A stretch of 64,000 nt of DNA from contig CAVYXK010000016.1 in NCBI GenBank assembly GCA_963772445.1, positions 744,001-808,000 of the forward strand, read 5' to 3'. This document shows, one piece after another, positions 9,636 to 18,601 of this stretch; positions within the stretch are counted from its first letter, which is position 1, and the number at the start of each line of letters is the position of its first letter. This DNA comes from CAVYXK01 sp963772445. Its GTDB lineage: Bacteria; Pseudomonadota; Alphaproteobacteria; Acetobacterales; Acetobacteraceae. The notes beneath the pieces are model-generated. The model was given only the letters and a program-made list of their open reading frames with translations. It was not told where the DNA came from and searched no databases. The translations under genes and the position numbers were made by a program.

Positions 9636-10739
9636 TTGAAGATCATCGAGATCACCAACGTCGATTTTTCCCTACGGCAGTTTCTGCTGCCATTGATGCG
9701 GGGTGCGCGGGCGCGCGGGCACGAGACGATCGGGGCCTGCGCCGAGGGACCTCTGCTCGCCGCGGTACGCGACGAAGGCTTCCGCGTCGTGCCGGTTCCG
9801 TTCGAGCGGGCATTGTCGCCCTGGGCGCATCTGCGGGCCTTTGCGGCGCTCGTCGCATTGTTCCGGGCCGAGCGGCCGGACCTGGTGCACGCGCACATGC
9901 CGATCAGCGGGTTCCTCGCCAGGCTCGCGGCCCGGGCCGCCGGCGTGCCGCGCGTCGCCTACACCTGCCATGGTTTCATCTTTAACCAGGAGGGCTCGCG
10001 GCTGCGGCGGGCCGGCGGGCTGGCGATGGAATGGATCGCCGGCCGCGCCACGGACACGTTCATGACGGTGTCCGCCGAAGAGGCGACCGACGCGCGCCGG
10101 CTGGGCCTGGCGCGCGAACCGGTGGCGATCGGGAACGGACGCGATCCGGCGGTGTTTCGTCCGGACGCCGCGGCGCGGGCGCGGGTTCGGGCCGCGCTGG
10201 GCACCCCGCCGGAGCGGCCGGTGGCGATCGCGGTCTCCCGGCTGGTGCGTAGCAAGGGCTATGCCGAGCTGGTCCGCGCCATCGAGGCGCTGCCGGAGTT
10301 CGAGCTCTGGGTCGTGGGCGAGCGGCTCGAATCGGATCGCGGCGAGGACATGGATGCGATGTTCGCCGCCTCGGGTCTCGGCCCGCGGCTGCGCCGGCTC
10401 GGGTATCGCGACGACGTCGAGGCGCTGCTTGCCGCCGCCGACATCTTCGTCCTGCCGAGCCATTTCGAGGGGCTGCCTATGTCGGTGATCGAGGCGATGC
10501 TGTCCGGGCTGCCGGTCGTCGCCAGCGATATTCGCGGCCCGCGCGAACAGGTTGTGGACGGCGTTACCGGCATTCTGGTCCCGCCACGGCAGGTCGAGCC
10601 GCTGGCCGCCGCCCTGGCGCGGCTGGCCGCCAATCCGGCCTTGCGGACGACGATGGGAGCGGCGGGGTGTGACCGCGCAAGGATGCTATACGACGAGACG
10701 AAAGTCGTTGGTCGCACGCTGGACCTGCTGGGGCTGTGA
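9636..10739 (+). CDS. Glycosyltransferase family 4 protein
   Basis: A 367-residue GT-B fold enzyme that starts with TTG at 9636 (KIIEITNVDFSLRQF is the expected first beta strand; no ATG fits). N-terminal Rossmann-like half with DLVHAHMPISGFLARLAA, C-terminal half with AVSRLVRSKGY, the donor site HFEGLPMSVIEAMLSGLPVV (given as landmark; contains the E-x7-E pair) and DGVTGILVPP. This is the usual pattern of retaining GT4 enzymes in capsule, LPS or exopolysaccharide synthesis. It is isolated from other polysaccharide genes except the broken heparinase-like gene upstream. Acceptor unknown. Confidence 0.88.
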   Translation: MKIIEITNVDFSLRQFLLPLMRGARARGHETIGACAEGPLLAAVRDEGFRVVPVPFERALSPWAHLRAFAALVALFRAERPDLVHAHMPISGFLARLAARAAGVPRVAYTCHGFIFNQEGSRLRRAGGLAMEWIAGRATDTFMTVSAEEATDARRLGLAREPVAIGNGRDPAVFRPDAAARARVRAALGTPPERPVAIAVSRLVRSKGYAELVRAIEALPEFELWVVGERLESDRGEDMDAMFAASGLGPRLRRLGYRDDVEALLAAADIFVLPSHFEGLPMSVIEAMLSGLPVVASDIRGPREQVVDGVTGILVPPRQVEPLAAALARLAANPALRTTMGAAGCDRARMLYDETKVVGRTLDLLGL

Positions 10740-10798
10740 ATCCCGGCGGTGCACGGCTTCGCGCCACGAGCGCGTTGCTCGATGCCAGCGTCCGGGGG

Positions 10799-10932
10799 GA
10801 GTCCACCTCTCCCGCTCGCGGGAGAGGTCGCCGCGCAAAGCGCGGCGGGTGAGGGTGCCGCGGCGTGTGGGACCCTCACCCGGTTCGCTGCGCGAACCGG
10901 CCTCTCCCGCAAGCGGGAGAGGTGGACTCCCA
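10799..10932. repeat. Composite palindromic repeat (BIME/terminator-like)
   Basis: Between the convergent glycosyltransferase and amine oxidase genes lies a nest of hairpins: cctctcccgc-tcgc-gggagagg type stem, gccgcgc-aaa-gcgcggc, ccggttcg-ctg-cgcgaaccgg, and again cctctcccgc-aa-gcgggagagg. The outermost arms (gagtccacctctcccgc and its reverse complement) pair with each other, so the whole block can fold as one cruciform. The third hairpin with its lead-in recurs at 18525-18558. Such repeats are typical bacterial interspersed mosaic elements and probably also terminate both transcripts. Confidence 0.72.
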
Positions 10933-10933
10933 A

Positions 10934-12919
10934 TCATGCGCGACAGATGGCCTTGTCCGATGTGCAGCAACTAGCTGCGTTTGTCGTTCTCGGAAGATCA
11001 ATCACCGGGTTCTGGTCGAAGAAGCCGAACGGCAGCAGCTTGAAGCCGCAGACGACGCAGGTTTGCACCGGATGATCTTCCGGCCGCGGCACATGGTGCA
11101 TCCCGAAACTGTGCCACAGCACGATGTCGGTGTTCTCGATTGGCCGATCACGCGTGGTCCAAGCCTGCAATCCCTCGTCGCCGCGTGACTGGTTGACGAA
11201 CTCGCCGGCCGGGAATCGCTCGTCGGGATGGAACGGCGTCACCCAGATCTGATGCTGGATGAACCTGCCACGTCGCCCGGAGGGGCTGTCGGGCGCGGTG
11301 AAGGGCTGCACGGCGGAACTGGCCTCCAGCTTATAGGCGGTCGGCGTGCCGACCCAGTTCCGGGCCTCGGGACTGATGATCTTCCAATAGCGCATCCGCG
11401 AGACGTCGCTGTTGCGTCGCGCCTGGCATTCGGTCGTGAGTGGCCGTTCCTCGACATAGAACACATTGCCGTACGGGTTCTCGGGTCCGGTGGGCGGCGC
11501 AATCGTATCGCATTCGACTACCGTATTGGTGGGCCCGTCGACTTCCATGTCCAGCCGAGCGCAAAAAATGTGCTGGTGAATGTGGCCGAGCACGCCGGGG
11601 GCAACCTCGGTTCCGTACTTGCCCGGCTGACCGGGATGGCAACCGGCGGTGTTGATGATGCCGGTTGCCTTCATCTCGTACTCGATGCGGCCATCCTGAT
11701 GCAGATACCAGTACGACGCGTATTCGTAGTTGCCGATAGTAGAAATCGATGAGATCACCAGTTTCCTGGCGCGGCGGACCTCCGTGCGGCCGGTGCGAAC
11801 ATCGAAATGCTTCCAGGAGAGGCCGGCGTCTTCCTCGTGCAGGCAGATCGCGTTTTCGATGGTGCGCGGGGCGCCAAACAAGTCGGGCACCACGGCATCG
11901 AAATAGTGGATCGCTCCGAGGCAATCGCAGCCGAGCTTCAGCGAATTGGCCATCCGACCGAAGCCGATTTCTCCGCTGTCGAACACATTTTTCCGGTAAT
12001 GGCTGCGCTCCGGTGTGCCGTACGGCACTACCATCTCGGCGATCGAGGCACGATAGACAATCGGCCGCCGCCGGCCCTGATGGGTGTAGCCGATCGTGTG
12101 GAGGACCAGGCCTTCGCGGCCGTTGAAACCGACGCGGAAATCCCAGTTCTCCCAAGTGACGTAATTGCCGGCAACGCGATACCCCGGACCGGCCGGCTGC
12201 ACGATGTCGAGTGGCGCGGACGGTGCCCGAAACTCCGTCAGCACGTCAGCATCGAAGTTGAGCGGCGTGCGTGGGACGGGAATATAGTCGCCGGTTGCTT
12301 CAAAATGATCCTCGACGCGCAGGATCTCGAGCGTGCTGAGATCGATCAGCGCGTGCAGCCCCTCGACCGGGTGGGCGTAGTAATTGTCGAGCGGGAAATT
12401 GCGCATCCAGATGAAACAGTTGAGTACCCGGCGGCCTTGCTCGATCTCGTGGCCGAAGTCTCCGACCGTCCACGGATCAATGCACATGTTGTCGACTTCG
12501 GCGAGCAGGCCCCGGCGGCGCAGCGCCTCCTGAAAGCGCGGATCGGCTTTCACGGTCTTCTCGATCAGCAGGACCTCTTCGACCGCGACCATGGCCCTTG
12601 CTTCGGGCCTGAAGGTCTTGGAGATGACCTCGCCGCGTTCCAGGTCGGTCCGGCCCTGCCAGACGCCCATCACGCCGGTCCGGTAGATGTTGAACCGGGC
12701 AATTCGGGCGAATGGTGTGCCCGGAACGTGGTTGCGCACGACAGCTTTGTCGGGTTCTTCGACATCGATCGTCTCGACGCGCAGATCCTTCCCCCAGGGG
12801 AAATGGGCCTGAATGATCGCCGCCGCGCGCGCGATCTCCTGTGCCGAGAGTGGGTCCAGCGGATGGGCCACCGTATTGCTATGTACTTCCGCAGGCGAAG
12901 TCTGAACGGGATGGTCCAT
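10934..12919 (-). CDS. Copper-containing primary amine oxidase
   Basis: A 661-residue enzyme that oxidises primary amines to aldehydes with release of ammonia and hydrogen peroxide. The topaquinone precursor motif TIGNYEY puts the modified Tyr at about residue 398; the copper ligands are in HIHQH (His 448 and 450) and MHHVPRPED (His 609); the catalytic base is the Asp of FDSGEIG (314). All essential residues are present and length matches bacterial and plant-type enzymes. No signal peptide is visible, so it is probably cytoplasmic, like the Arthrobacter enzymes. It is divergent from the kinase gene with 199 bases between the starts. Confidence 0.95.
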   Translation of the reverse strand: MDHPVQTSPAEVHSNTVAHPLDPLSAQEIARAAAIIQAHFPWGKDLRVETIDVEEPDKAVVRNHVPGTPFARIARFNIYRTGVMGVWQGRTDLERGEVISKTFRPEARAMVAVEEVLLIEKTVKADPRFQEALRRRGLLAEVDNMCIDPWTVGDFGHEIEQGRRVLNCFIWMRNFPLDNYYAHPVEGLHALIDLSTLEILRVEDHFEATGDYIPVPRTPLNFDADVLTEFRAPSAPLDIVQPAGPGYRVAGNYVTWENWDFRVGFNGREGLVLHTIGYTHQGRRRPIVYRASIAEMVVPYGTPERSHYRKNVFDSGEIGFGRMANSLKLGCDCLGAIHYFDAVVPDLFGAPRTIENAICLHEEDAGLSWKHFDVRTGRTEVRRARKLVISSISTIGNYEYASYWYLHQDGRIEYEMKATGIINTAGCHPGQPGKYGTEVAPGVLGHIHQHIFCARLDMEVDGPTNTVVECDTIAPPTGPENPYGNVFYVEERPLTTECQARRNSDVSRMRYWKIISPEARNWVGTPTAYKLEASSAVQPFTAPDSPSGRRGRFIQHQIWVTPFHPDERFPAGEFVNQSRGDEGLQAWTTRDRPIENTDIVLWHSFGMHHVPRPEDHPVQTCVVCGFKLLPFGFFDQNPVIDLPRTTNAASCCTSDKAICRA

Positions 12920-13118
12920 CGGGTCCTGGCTCCTTGGCTGCCGCAGCCGATCTCAACCTATCATGCGGCCGGCGTGGCGGGACAGAGGCGGCTGATGTCA
13001 TTATCAGCCGAACGGTACCTTGTGCGCCGGAGGAGCAGAATGACCGACATCGTATCGGCTTGCAGCGCAAGCAAATAGCTGCTATCAGACACGTCTATCG
13101 CGAGAGCAAGCCTGAACT

Positions 13119-15083
13119 ATGGGAGGCGGTTCCCCTACCGATCAGAATGGCCCGACGAAAGTCGGCAAGTATGAACTTCGCAAGGTCGTCGGGCGGGGAA
13201 GTATTGGAGTCGTCTATGAAGGCTGGGACGCCGTGCTCAAGCGGATCGTCGCGATCAAGACGCTTCCACTCATCGAGCTCGACACGGCTCTCGGGCAGGA
13301 GAAATACCAGCGGTTCCAGCGAGAGGCACAGACGGCCGCCCGGCTGCACCATCCGAACATTGCCATCACCTTCGATTACGGTGAGACCAGCTCGCTTGCA
13401 TATATCGTTATGGAGTTCCTTGAGGGGCCCTCGCTACGCACGCTGCTCGAGCATACTCGTATCGACATCGATCAGATCAGGCTCATCATGCAGCAACTGC
13501 TTGCGGGCCTGGAGCACAGCCATGATCAAGGTGTCGTTCATCGCGACATCAAGCCGGCCAATATTCTTTTCAACAGGAGCGGTCAGGTAAAGATAACCGA
13601 TTTCGGCATTGCGCGTCTTGATGACAGTGATCTGACGCAACTCGGATCGCAGGTCGGAACGCCCGCCTATATGTCACCGGAGCAGGTGCTCGGCGAGACG
13701 GCGGATGCCCGATCGGATATCTATTCCGCTGGTGTCGTACTGTATGAGATGTTGACGGGCCGCCGCCCGTTCGAGGGCAGCACAAACTCGGTGATGCACA
13801 AGATCGTGCATTCACTGCCGCCAAGGGTCTCCGAATTGACAACTGAATTCTCGCCTTCCGTCGATGCTGTTGTCGCGAAGGTATTGGCCAAGGGTCAGAA
13901 TGATCGTTACCAGACGACCGGCGAATTCTGGGATGCGCTAAATACAAGTCTCCAGTCTATCCGTACCTCTGATGTGACCCCGATCACCCCTGAGCCATCG
14001 CTCGAATCGACGATCGTGCGCGGCAACAGGCCAGCAGCAGCAGCCGGAGCGTCGGAATCTGCCCGAGCAATCATGCCCGTGCGTCGGGCGCGGGCGGGCG
14101 CGCTGACGTCTGCGGCCGTCGCTGCCTGCCTCGCCGTCGTCGCGGTCGTCTGGTGGTCGGTCCATAGACCGGCAGAAGGCCCTGCAGCCGGGCCGTCCTC
14201 CATCACCCGCGCCGATCAGGCCGCACCTGCCGTGCGTCAGCAGGTCGGCGCGACGTCCTCCGCTCCGGAGCCTCGCTCCGCCGCCGCAGGAGGCGCCACG
14301 CCCCATCCTGCCACGACGGCGCCATCCACCGGCGCTGCCAAGCCGCCGGCCGAATCGCAAAGCGCAGCCGCGAACGTGCTGGCCCAGCGATCCGATCTGC
14401 TAGTCGGGTTGGGCGGAGTGGCTGCCCAGGTCCCATGCTCTCTCGTGAGGGCGCAGATCGGCGACGGCAATGCTGTGATCCTTAGCGGCGTTACCGCACT
14501 GGGCGAAGCCTCCGAGTTGGAAATCCGAGGGATTGTCCGGCAGTCCATTGCGCAGTTGGCGCCGACCGCGCCGATGACCTGGAATGTGCGGCGGGTCGAG
14601 GGGCCGTTCTGCCCGATATTCGACCTGCTTCATCCCGTGGCGGCCACAACCGCCCCGGGACTTATTATCGGCGTCGCCGGTACGGGGACGGATCAATCGC
14701 TGGATAAGAGTGCGACCGGCCAAATCCGCGCGGCCATGCCTGGCTTCCCTGGTATTCTGATCGTGGACGCTTATTCCGCGGACGGGATGGTCCATCACCT
14801 CTATCCCCGCAACGCGGCGACGAGCACCCTACCAGCAGGGACGGAAGTGTCGGTCAGTCTGCCAGACGTGCCCAACGTGGGGAGCAAGAGCGGGGCGGAT
14901 CCGCGACCTAGCCTGCTTGTCGCGATCGCTTCGTCCACGGCCCTTCTGGACTCGTCAAGGCCGGCGAACGAGCCAATTGCTGATTATCTCAAGGACCTTA
15001 ACGATGCGCTTGTTCGCGGCCGCACCAGCGGTGCTTCCGTGCTGGCCGACGCTGCAGGGATTGGACCGGATTTACCGAAATAG
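13119..15083 (+). CDS. Membrane-anchored Ser/Thr protein kinase (PknB-like)
   Basis: A 654-residue protein. Kinase domain about residues 17-275: glycine loop VGRGSIGVVYEG, Lys 47, HRDIKPAN (Asp 143), DFG (161-163), GTPAYMSPEQ. Then an Ala/Pro-rich linker, one transmembrane helix (about 327-348) and an Ala/Pro-rich periplasmic stalk followed by a C-terminal domain (about 405-640) with paired cysteines (VPCSL, PFCPIF) and a strand pattern ending in VDAYSADGMVHHLYPRN, resembling DUF4384-type sensor ends. The kinase acts in the cytoplasm, the sensor end in the periplasm. The three exported proteins encoded downstream on the same strand are plausible partners; that link is inference. Confidence 0.93.
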   Translation: MGGGSPTDQNGPTKVGKYELRKVVGRGSIGVVYEGWDAVLKRIVAIKTLPLIELDTALGQEKYQRFQREAQTAARLHHPNIAITFDYGETSSLAYIVMEFLEGPSLRTLLEHTRIDIDQIRLIMQQLLAGLEHSHDQGVVHRDIKPANILFNRSGQVKITDFGIARLDDSDLTQLGSQVGTPAYMSPEQVLGETADARSDIYSAGVVLYEMLTGRRPFEGSTNSVMHKIVHSLPPRVSELTTEFSPSVDAVVAKVLAKGQNDRYQTTGEFWDALNTSLQSIRTSDVTPITPEPSLESTIVRGNRPAAAAGASESARAIMPVRRARAGALTSAAVAACLAVVAVVWWSVHRPAEGPAAGPSSITRADQAAPAVRQQVGATSSAPEPRSAAAGGATPHPATTAPSTGAAKPPAESQSAAANVLAQRSDLLVGLGGVAAQVPCSLVRAQIGDGNAVILSGVTALGEASELEIRGIVRQSIAQLAPTAPMTWNVRRVEGPFCPIFDLLHPVAATTAPGLIIGVAGTGTDQSLDKSATGQIRAAMPGFPGILIVDAYSADGMVHHLYPRNAATSTLPAGTEVSVSLPDVPNVGSKSGADPRPSLLVAIASSTALLDSSRPANEPIADYLKDLNDALVRGRTSGASVLADAAGIGPDLPK

Positions 15084-15299
15084 GGCGTGAGTCCCCAAGC
15101 CTGCTGAACCGCCGGAGTGATCGGGTTCCGCCTGTCGCCACCCTCGTCACGAACGGCAGGAACTGTCCCAAATGAGATAGCTCTGCTGCGGAACACGTTG
15201 ACAATCCCTGATCGTCGTTCAATGCTGAACCGAGAATAGCCCGCGTATGACCTCTACCCAACAAAAGGGTCAAGGCTGGTGGAAGCCGAGGGGAGGCCC

Positions 15300-15734
15300 A
15301 TGAAGCGCCCACTGATGGCGGTGCTCGCCGCAATCGTCGTCGGAGTCGCTGCGGTAACGGTCGCGACCGCCGATCCGAAGCCGATGCCGAAAGACGCCGA
15401 CGTGTACATCATCTGGCCGCCGGACGGAACGGTGATCCGTGGAGGAAAATTCTGGGTGCGGATGGGCCTGAGTGGAGCCGGCATTGCTCCTGCTGCAGTG
15501 AACGTGCCGAACACCGGGCATCATCATCTGCTGATAGATACCGATCTGCCGCCGCTTGATCAGCCGATTCCGAACGACAAGAACCATCTCCATTTCGGCG
15601 GCGGTCAGACTGAGGCCCATATCGAGTTGCCCCCCGGCCGACACACGCTTCAGTTGTTGCTTGGCGATTCCCAGCATGTGCCGACCAATCCACCGCTCTA
15701 CTCGAAGAAAATCACCATCATCGTGCCGCCATAG
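15300..15734 (+). CDS. Exported DUF4399 domain protein (first copy)
   Basis: A 144-residue protein. The start is set at 15300 behind a strong gaggggagg ribosome site; this gives a signal peptide (MKRPLMAVLAAIVVGVAAV...). The mature part is one DUF4399 domain with the pattern VYIIWPPDGTVI, a central PNTGHHHLLID and QPIPNDKNHLHFGGGQTE, ending in HTLQLLLGD..HVP..PLYS. The many conserved histidines (GHHH, HLHFGG) suggest metal binding, but no function is established. The next gene, 10 bases downstream, is a paralogue. Confidence 0.85.
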   Translation: MKRPLMAVLAAIVVGVAAVTVATADPKPMPKDADVYIIWPPDGTVIRGGKFWVRMGLSGAGIAPAAVNVPNTGHHHLLIDTDLPPLDQPIPNDKNHLHFGGGQTEAHIELPPGRHTLQLLLGDSQHVPTNPPLYSKKITIIVPP

Positions 15735-15744
15735 GATTTTTCCC

Positions 15745-16263
15745 ATGAGAGTAGTCCGGCACATCGTTTCCAACCTTGTCCTGAGCGCCTCGCTCGCCGG
15801 GGCGGCACCTGCCTGGGCGCAGACGCCCGCGGCCCCGGCCATGCCGGGGATGACCATGCCGGCGCAGAATGGCTCGGCCGCGCAGGCTCCCCCGGCAGGC
15901 CGGATGCCCTCGCCGAAAGGCGCTTATGTCTATATCGGATGGCCGACGGACGGAGCGGTGATCCATTCCACCAGGTTCAAGGTGTGGTTCGGCACACGGA
16001 ACTTTGGCGTGGCGCCGGCGGGCACGTTCGTTCCAAATACCGGTCATCATCATCTGCTGATCGATGTGGACTTGCCGCCATTCGATCAGCCGATCCCGAA
16101 TGACAAGCAGCACCTTCATTTTGGTGGCGGTCAGACGGAAGCCGTGATCGAGCTGCCTCCGGGCAAGCACACGCTCCAGCTTCTCATGGGAGATGGCAGG
16201 CATGTCCCTCATGATCCGCCGCTGTACTCGCGAAAGATTACCATCTATGTGCGACCCGAATGA
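15745..16263 (+). CDS. Exported DUF4399 domain protein (second copy)
   Basis: A 172-residue paralogue of the preceding gene, 10 bases after its stop and so in the same transcript. Signal peptide MRVVRHIVSNLVLSASLAGA with cleavage near AWAQ, then a Met/Pro/Ala-rich linker containing PAMPGMTMPAQ, then the DUF4399 domain (YVYIGWPTDGAVI, PNTGHHHLLID, PNDKQHLHFGGGQTE). The Met-rich linker is absent from the first copy and resembles MxxM stretches of periplasmic copper-binding proteins; this is suggestive only. Tandem duplication followed by divergence is the simplest explanation. Confidence 0.85.
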   Translation: MRVVRHIVSNLVLSASLAGAAPAWAQTPAAPAMPGMTMPAQNGSAAQAPPAGRMPSPKGAYVYIGWPTDGAVIHSTRFKVWFGTRNFGVAPAGTFVPNTGHHHLLIDVDLPPFDQPIPNDKQHLHFGGGQTEAVIELPPGKHTLQLLMGDGRHVPHDPPLYSRKITIYVRPE

Positions 16264-16335
16264 TCCGCGCATCGGGCGGGCGGTGATGCAGGTCGGAACG
16301 CCATTGCCGACAACGCGCCAGGTTACGGTCGTGAT

Positions 16336-17733
16336 ATGCTCGGTTTTGTTCTAGCCATCCTTGCCTGCACCGGCACAAACTGCGAGCTGACCAATCTGGA
16401 GCCGGCTGCGTCGTTTCCGACTTACGAGGCGTGTCAGGCCGAACTTACGGCGAAGGCACCTTCCTTCAAGGGTCAGCTCGACCAGGCGCGGAGCAATACT
16501 CGTACGGCCGAGGCCGTCTGCGTGCGGGAAATCGCGACCATCACCGAGGTCGAGTCTCCTTATGACGTGATCGATACGGCAATTGTGCATAGGGAACCGA
16601 GCGCCAATTCGCCCTATGTCGGCATCGTCGAGGCCGGGAAACGGACTCTGGTCACCGGCATGGTTGCCGGGACGCAATGGGTTCGCGTGGTCCTTGCCGA
16701 TGGTAAGACCGGATACGTCTTTGTTGACCACCTTCGCCAGGTCGGAGGCGCACCGCCGCCGGCTGCCGAAACGCTGGCAGCGCCCCCGCAGACGGTTCCG
16801 GCTGCGCCCGCGCAGACTGCTTTGGCGGCGCCACCTGCCGCAGGGCCGACCGCACAAAATCCGCCTTCGGCCTCGGAGCAAACCGCATCGCGCAACCCGG
16901 GGGTACCAGCGGAAACCAGTTCGCCAAGGTCCGGCCCGAACGAATCGGGGCACGCGCCGCCAGCGGCGTCGAGCGGCACCTCGGCCTTCGTTGGCGCCGT
17001 ACCCAGATCGGGTGCGCAACAACGTGAGTTTCAGGACTGTGGGCATTGTCCGATCATGGTAGCGTTGCCGGGTGGCGAGTTCGCGATGGGGTCCAATGCG
17101 GACCCGACGGAGCGCCCCATGCACCGTGTGCGGATCCATCCCTTCGCGATCGGCAAGTTTGAACTGTCGGTCGCGGAGTGGCAGGCGTGCGTCGCCAGTG
17201 GTGGCTGCTCGTACAAACCGGGCGCCCCTAATGGAGCACCGGATCGCTACCCGATGGAGAACCTGAGCTGGGACGATGCGACCGAGTACGTGCATTGGCT
17301 GCAAAGGACGACCGGAAAGCCATATCGGCTGTTGACCGAGGCGGAATGGGAATACGCAGCACGGGCGGGAACCGAGACTCGCTACAGTTGGGGAGAGGAA
17401 CTCAAGCCGGGAAGGGCCAATTGCGAGGGTTGCGGACCTAACCATGATCGTTCACGTCCAGGGGACATCGGGAGCTTTCCACCGAACGCCTGGGGTCTGT
17501 ACGACATGGAAGGCAACGTGGCGCAATGGGTGGATGACTGCTGGCACACGTCTTACAAAGGCGCGCCGACTGACGGTGAAGCGTGGCAGGGTGGGAACTG
17601 CAGTACCCGGGTTCTTCGCGGCGGCTCTTGGAACAATCCGCCGTCTGATATTACCGTTTCGACCCGAAACTTTTACGACAGCGGCGTCCGGTATCCGGGC
17701 AACGGCATGCGCGTCGCATTGACGCTGCGATAA
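16336..17733 (+). CDS. Exported SH3-like + SUMF1/FGE-like domain protein
   Basis: A 465-residue protein. Hydrophobic N-terminus (MLGFVLAILACTG), a Cys-containing N-terminal part, a bacterial SH3-like domain (about residues 75-133, VHREPSANSPYVGIVEAG..WVRVVLADGKTGYVF), a long Ala/Pro-rich linker (about 135-230) and a C-terminal formylglycine-generating-enzyme-like fold (about 235-465: GGEFAMGS, RPMHRVRIHPFAIGKFELSV, YRLLTEAEWEYAARAGT, WGLYDMEGNVAQWVDDC, VLRGGSW). The region that in true FGE carries the catalytic Cys pair reads STRNFYDSGVRYPGNGMR and has no cysteine, so it is unlikely to make formylglycine. Such domains accompany bacterial Ser/Thr kinases; the kinase gene lies 1.2 kb upstream. 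Confidence 0.86.
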   Translation: MLGFVLAILACTGTNCELTNLEPAASFPTYEACQAELTAKAPSFKGQLDQARSNTRTAEAVCVREIATITEVESPYDVIDTAIVHREPSANSPYVGIVEAGKRTLVTGMVAGTQWVRVVLADGKTGYVFVDHLRQVGGAPPPAAETLAAPPQTVPAAPAQTALAAPPAAGPTAQNPPSASEQTASRNPGVPAETSSPRSGPNESGHAPPAASSGTSAFVGAVPRSGAQQREFQDCGHCPIMVALPGGEFAMGSNADPTERPMHRVRIHPFAIGKFELSVAEWQACVASGGCSYKPGAPNGAPDRYPMENLSWDDATEYVHWLQRTTGKPYRLLTEAEWEYAARAGTETRYSWGEELKPGRANCEGCGPNHDRSRPGDIGSFPPNAWGLYDMEGNVAQWVDDCWHTSYKGAPTDGEAWQGGNCSTRVLRGGSWNNPPSDITVSTRNFYDSGVRYPGNGMRVALTLR

Positions 17734-17801
17734 GGCAGTACCCCTTCACCTGGGCCAGTGCTGCGCATCACGGTGGCTAACCACGGGCGGCGCCACTCGT
17801 G

Positions 17802-18482
17802 TCAATACAGGCCGGGAAGCAGTCGGGATGTGCAGTTGCAATAGGCGACATACTCAGTGCCAAATTGTGTACGCAGCAGCCGTTCTTCTGCGCGTATGCG
17901 GACGAGGAGTGGCGGGACAATGAGCGCGGTCAGCAGCACGCCGACTCCCGATCGAAAGGCGAGCGCCCATCCTAGCGCGTTGACGAGCAACCCGAGGTAG
18001 CTGGGGTGCCGGATGAAGCGATAAATGCCGCCGGTGACGAGGGCATGGCCTGGCTGGATTGCGACCAGGCCGCTGAACCGGCATCCGAGCACGAATACCG
18101 GCCAGATCCGCAGCACGCCGCCGGCGGCGAAGAGCGCAACTCCAACCCAGCGAACCGTATTGCCATCGAGGGTCAAGAACCCGATGCGATCCGTGTAGGC
18201 CGGCAGGTAGCCGCTCAGCAGCCCGATTAGTGCAAACGGCACCAGGATCCAGCGATTGCCGCGATCCTCGCGCTCTCCCGCGCTTAGATTTCCGCGACTG
18301 AAGAACGCAACGCCGGACAACGCGAAAAGGGTGATCGCGAGGACGATCAGGGGGGGATGCGCGAAGAAAGCACTGAACCCACCCCAGCCCAGGACGGCGA
18401 GCCCAAGATAGAGAAGGGTAGCCGCTGCTATGACGAACGCCAGTCGAAGCGTGGATATCAGTTTTCTGGGTCCCGCTCTCAT
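17802..18482 (-). CDS. Isoprenylcysteine carboxyl methyltransferase family protein
   Basis: A 226-residue membrane protein with about six hydrophobic segments and the C-terminal signature GIYRFIRHPSYLGLLVNALGW (landmark, SAM-binding RHPxY) followed by RAEERLLRTQFGTEYVAY. This is the ICMT/PEMT (NnrU-like) fold; bacterial members methylate small lipid or protein targets that are mostly unknown. It is convergent with the SUMF1-like gene (68 bases apart) and divergent from hisG. Confidence 0.84.
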   Translation of the reverse strand: MRAGPRKLISTLRLAFVIAAATLLYLGLAVLGWGGFSAFFAHPPLIVLAITLFALSGVAFFSRGNLSAGEREDRGNRWILVPFALIGLLSGYLPAYTDRIGFLTLDGNTVRWVGVALFAAGGVLRIWPVFVLGCRFSGLVAIQPGHALVTGGIYRFIRHPSYLGLLVNALGWALAFRSGVGVLLTALIVPPLLVRIRAEERLLRTQFGTEYVAYCNCTSRLLPGLY

Positions 18483-18524
18483 CGCAACCCTCCCGTCAAG
18501 GCGTCATCTGAGGTCTCGCGCGTG

Positions 18525-18558
18525 GTGGGACCCTCACCCGGTTCGCTCCGCGAACCGG
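18525..18558. repeat. Second copy of the palindromic repeat found at 10867-10900
   Basis: The 34 bases starting gtgggaccctcacccggttc and ending cgcgaaccgg match 10867-10900 with a single mismatch. The ccggttcg/cgaaccgg arms form a hairpin. It sits between the divergent starts of the ICMT-like gene and hisG, so it is an interspersed repeat and not a terminator of either. Confidence 0.7.
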
Positions 18559-18601
18559 ATGGGTTCCGCCCTGCCCCGCCGTGGTGTAAAGCGCGCGCCG
18601 C

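Noticed and set aside
11807..13078. 423-codon open frame on the plus strand
   Set aside because: Antisense of the copper amine oxidase, whose catalytic residues are intact on the other strand.
16336..17733. True sulfatase-activating enzyme
   Set aside because: The catalytic cysteine pair is missing and there is no sulfatase gene nearby.
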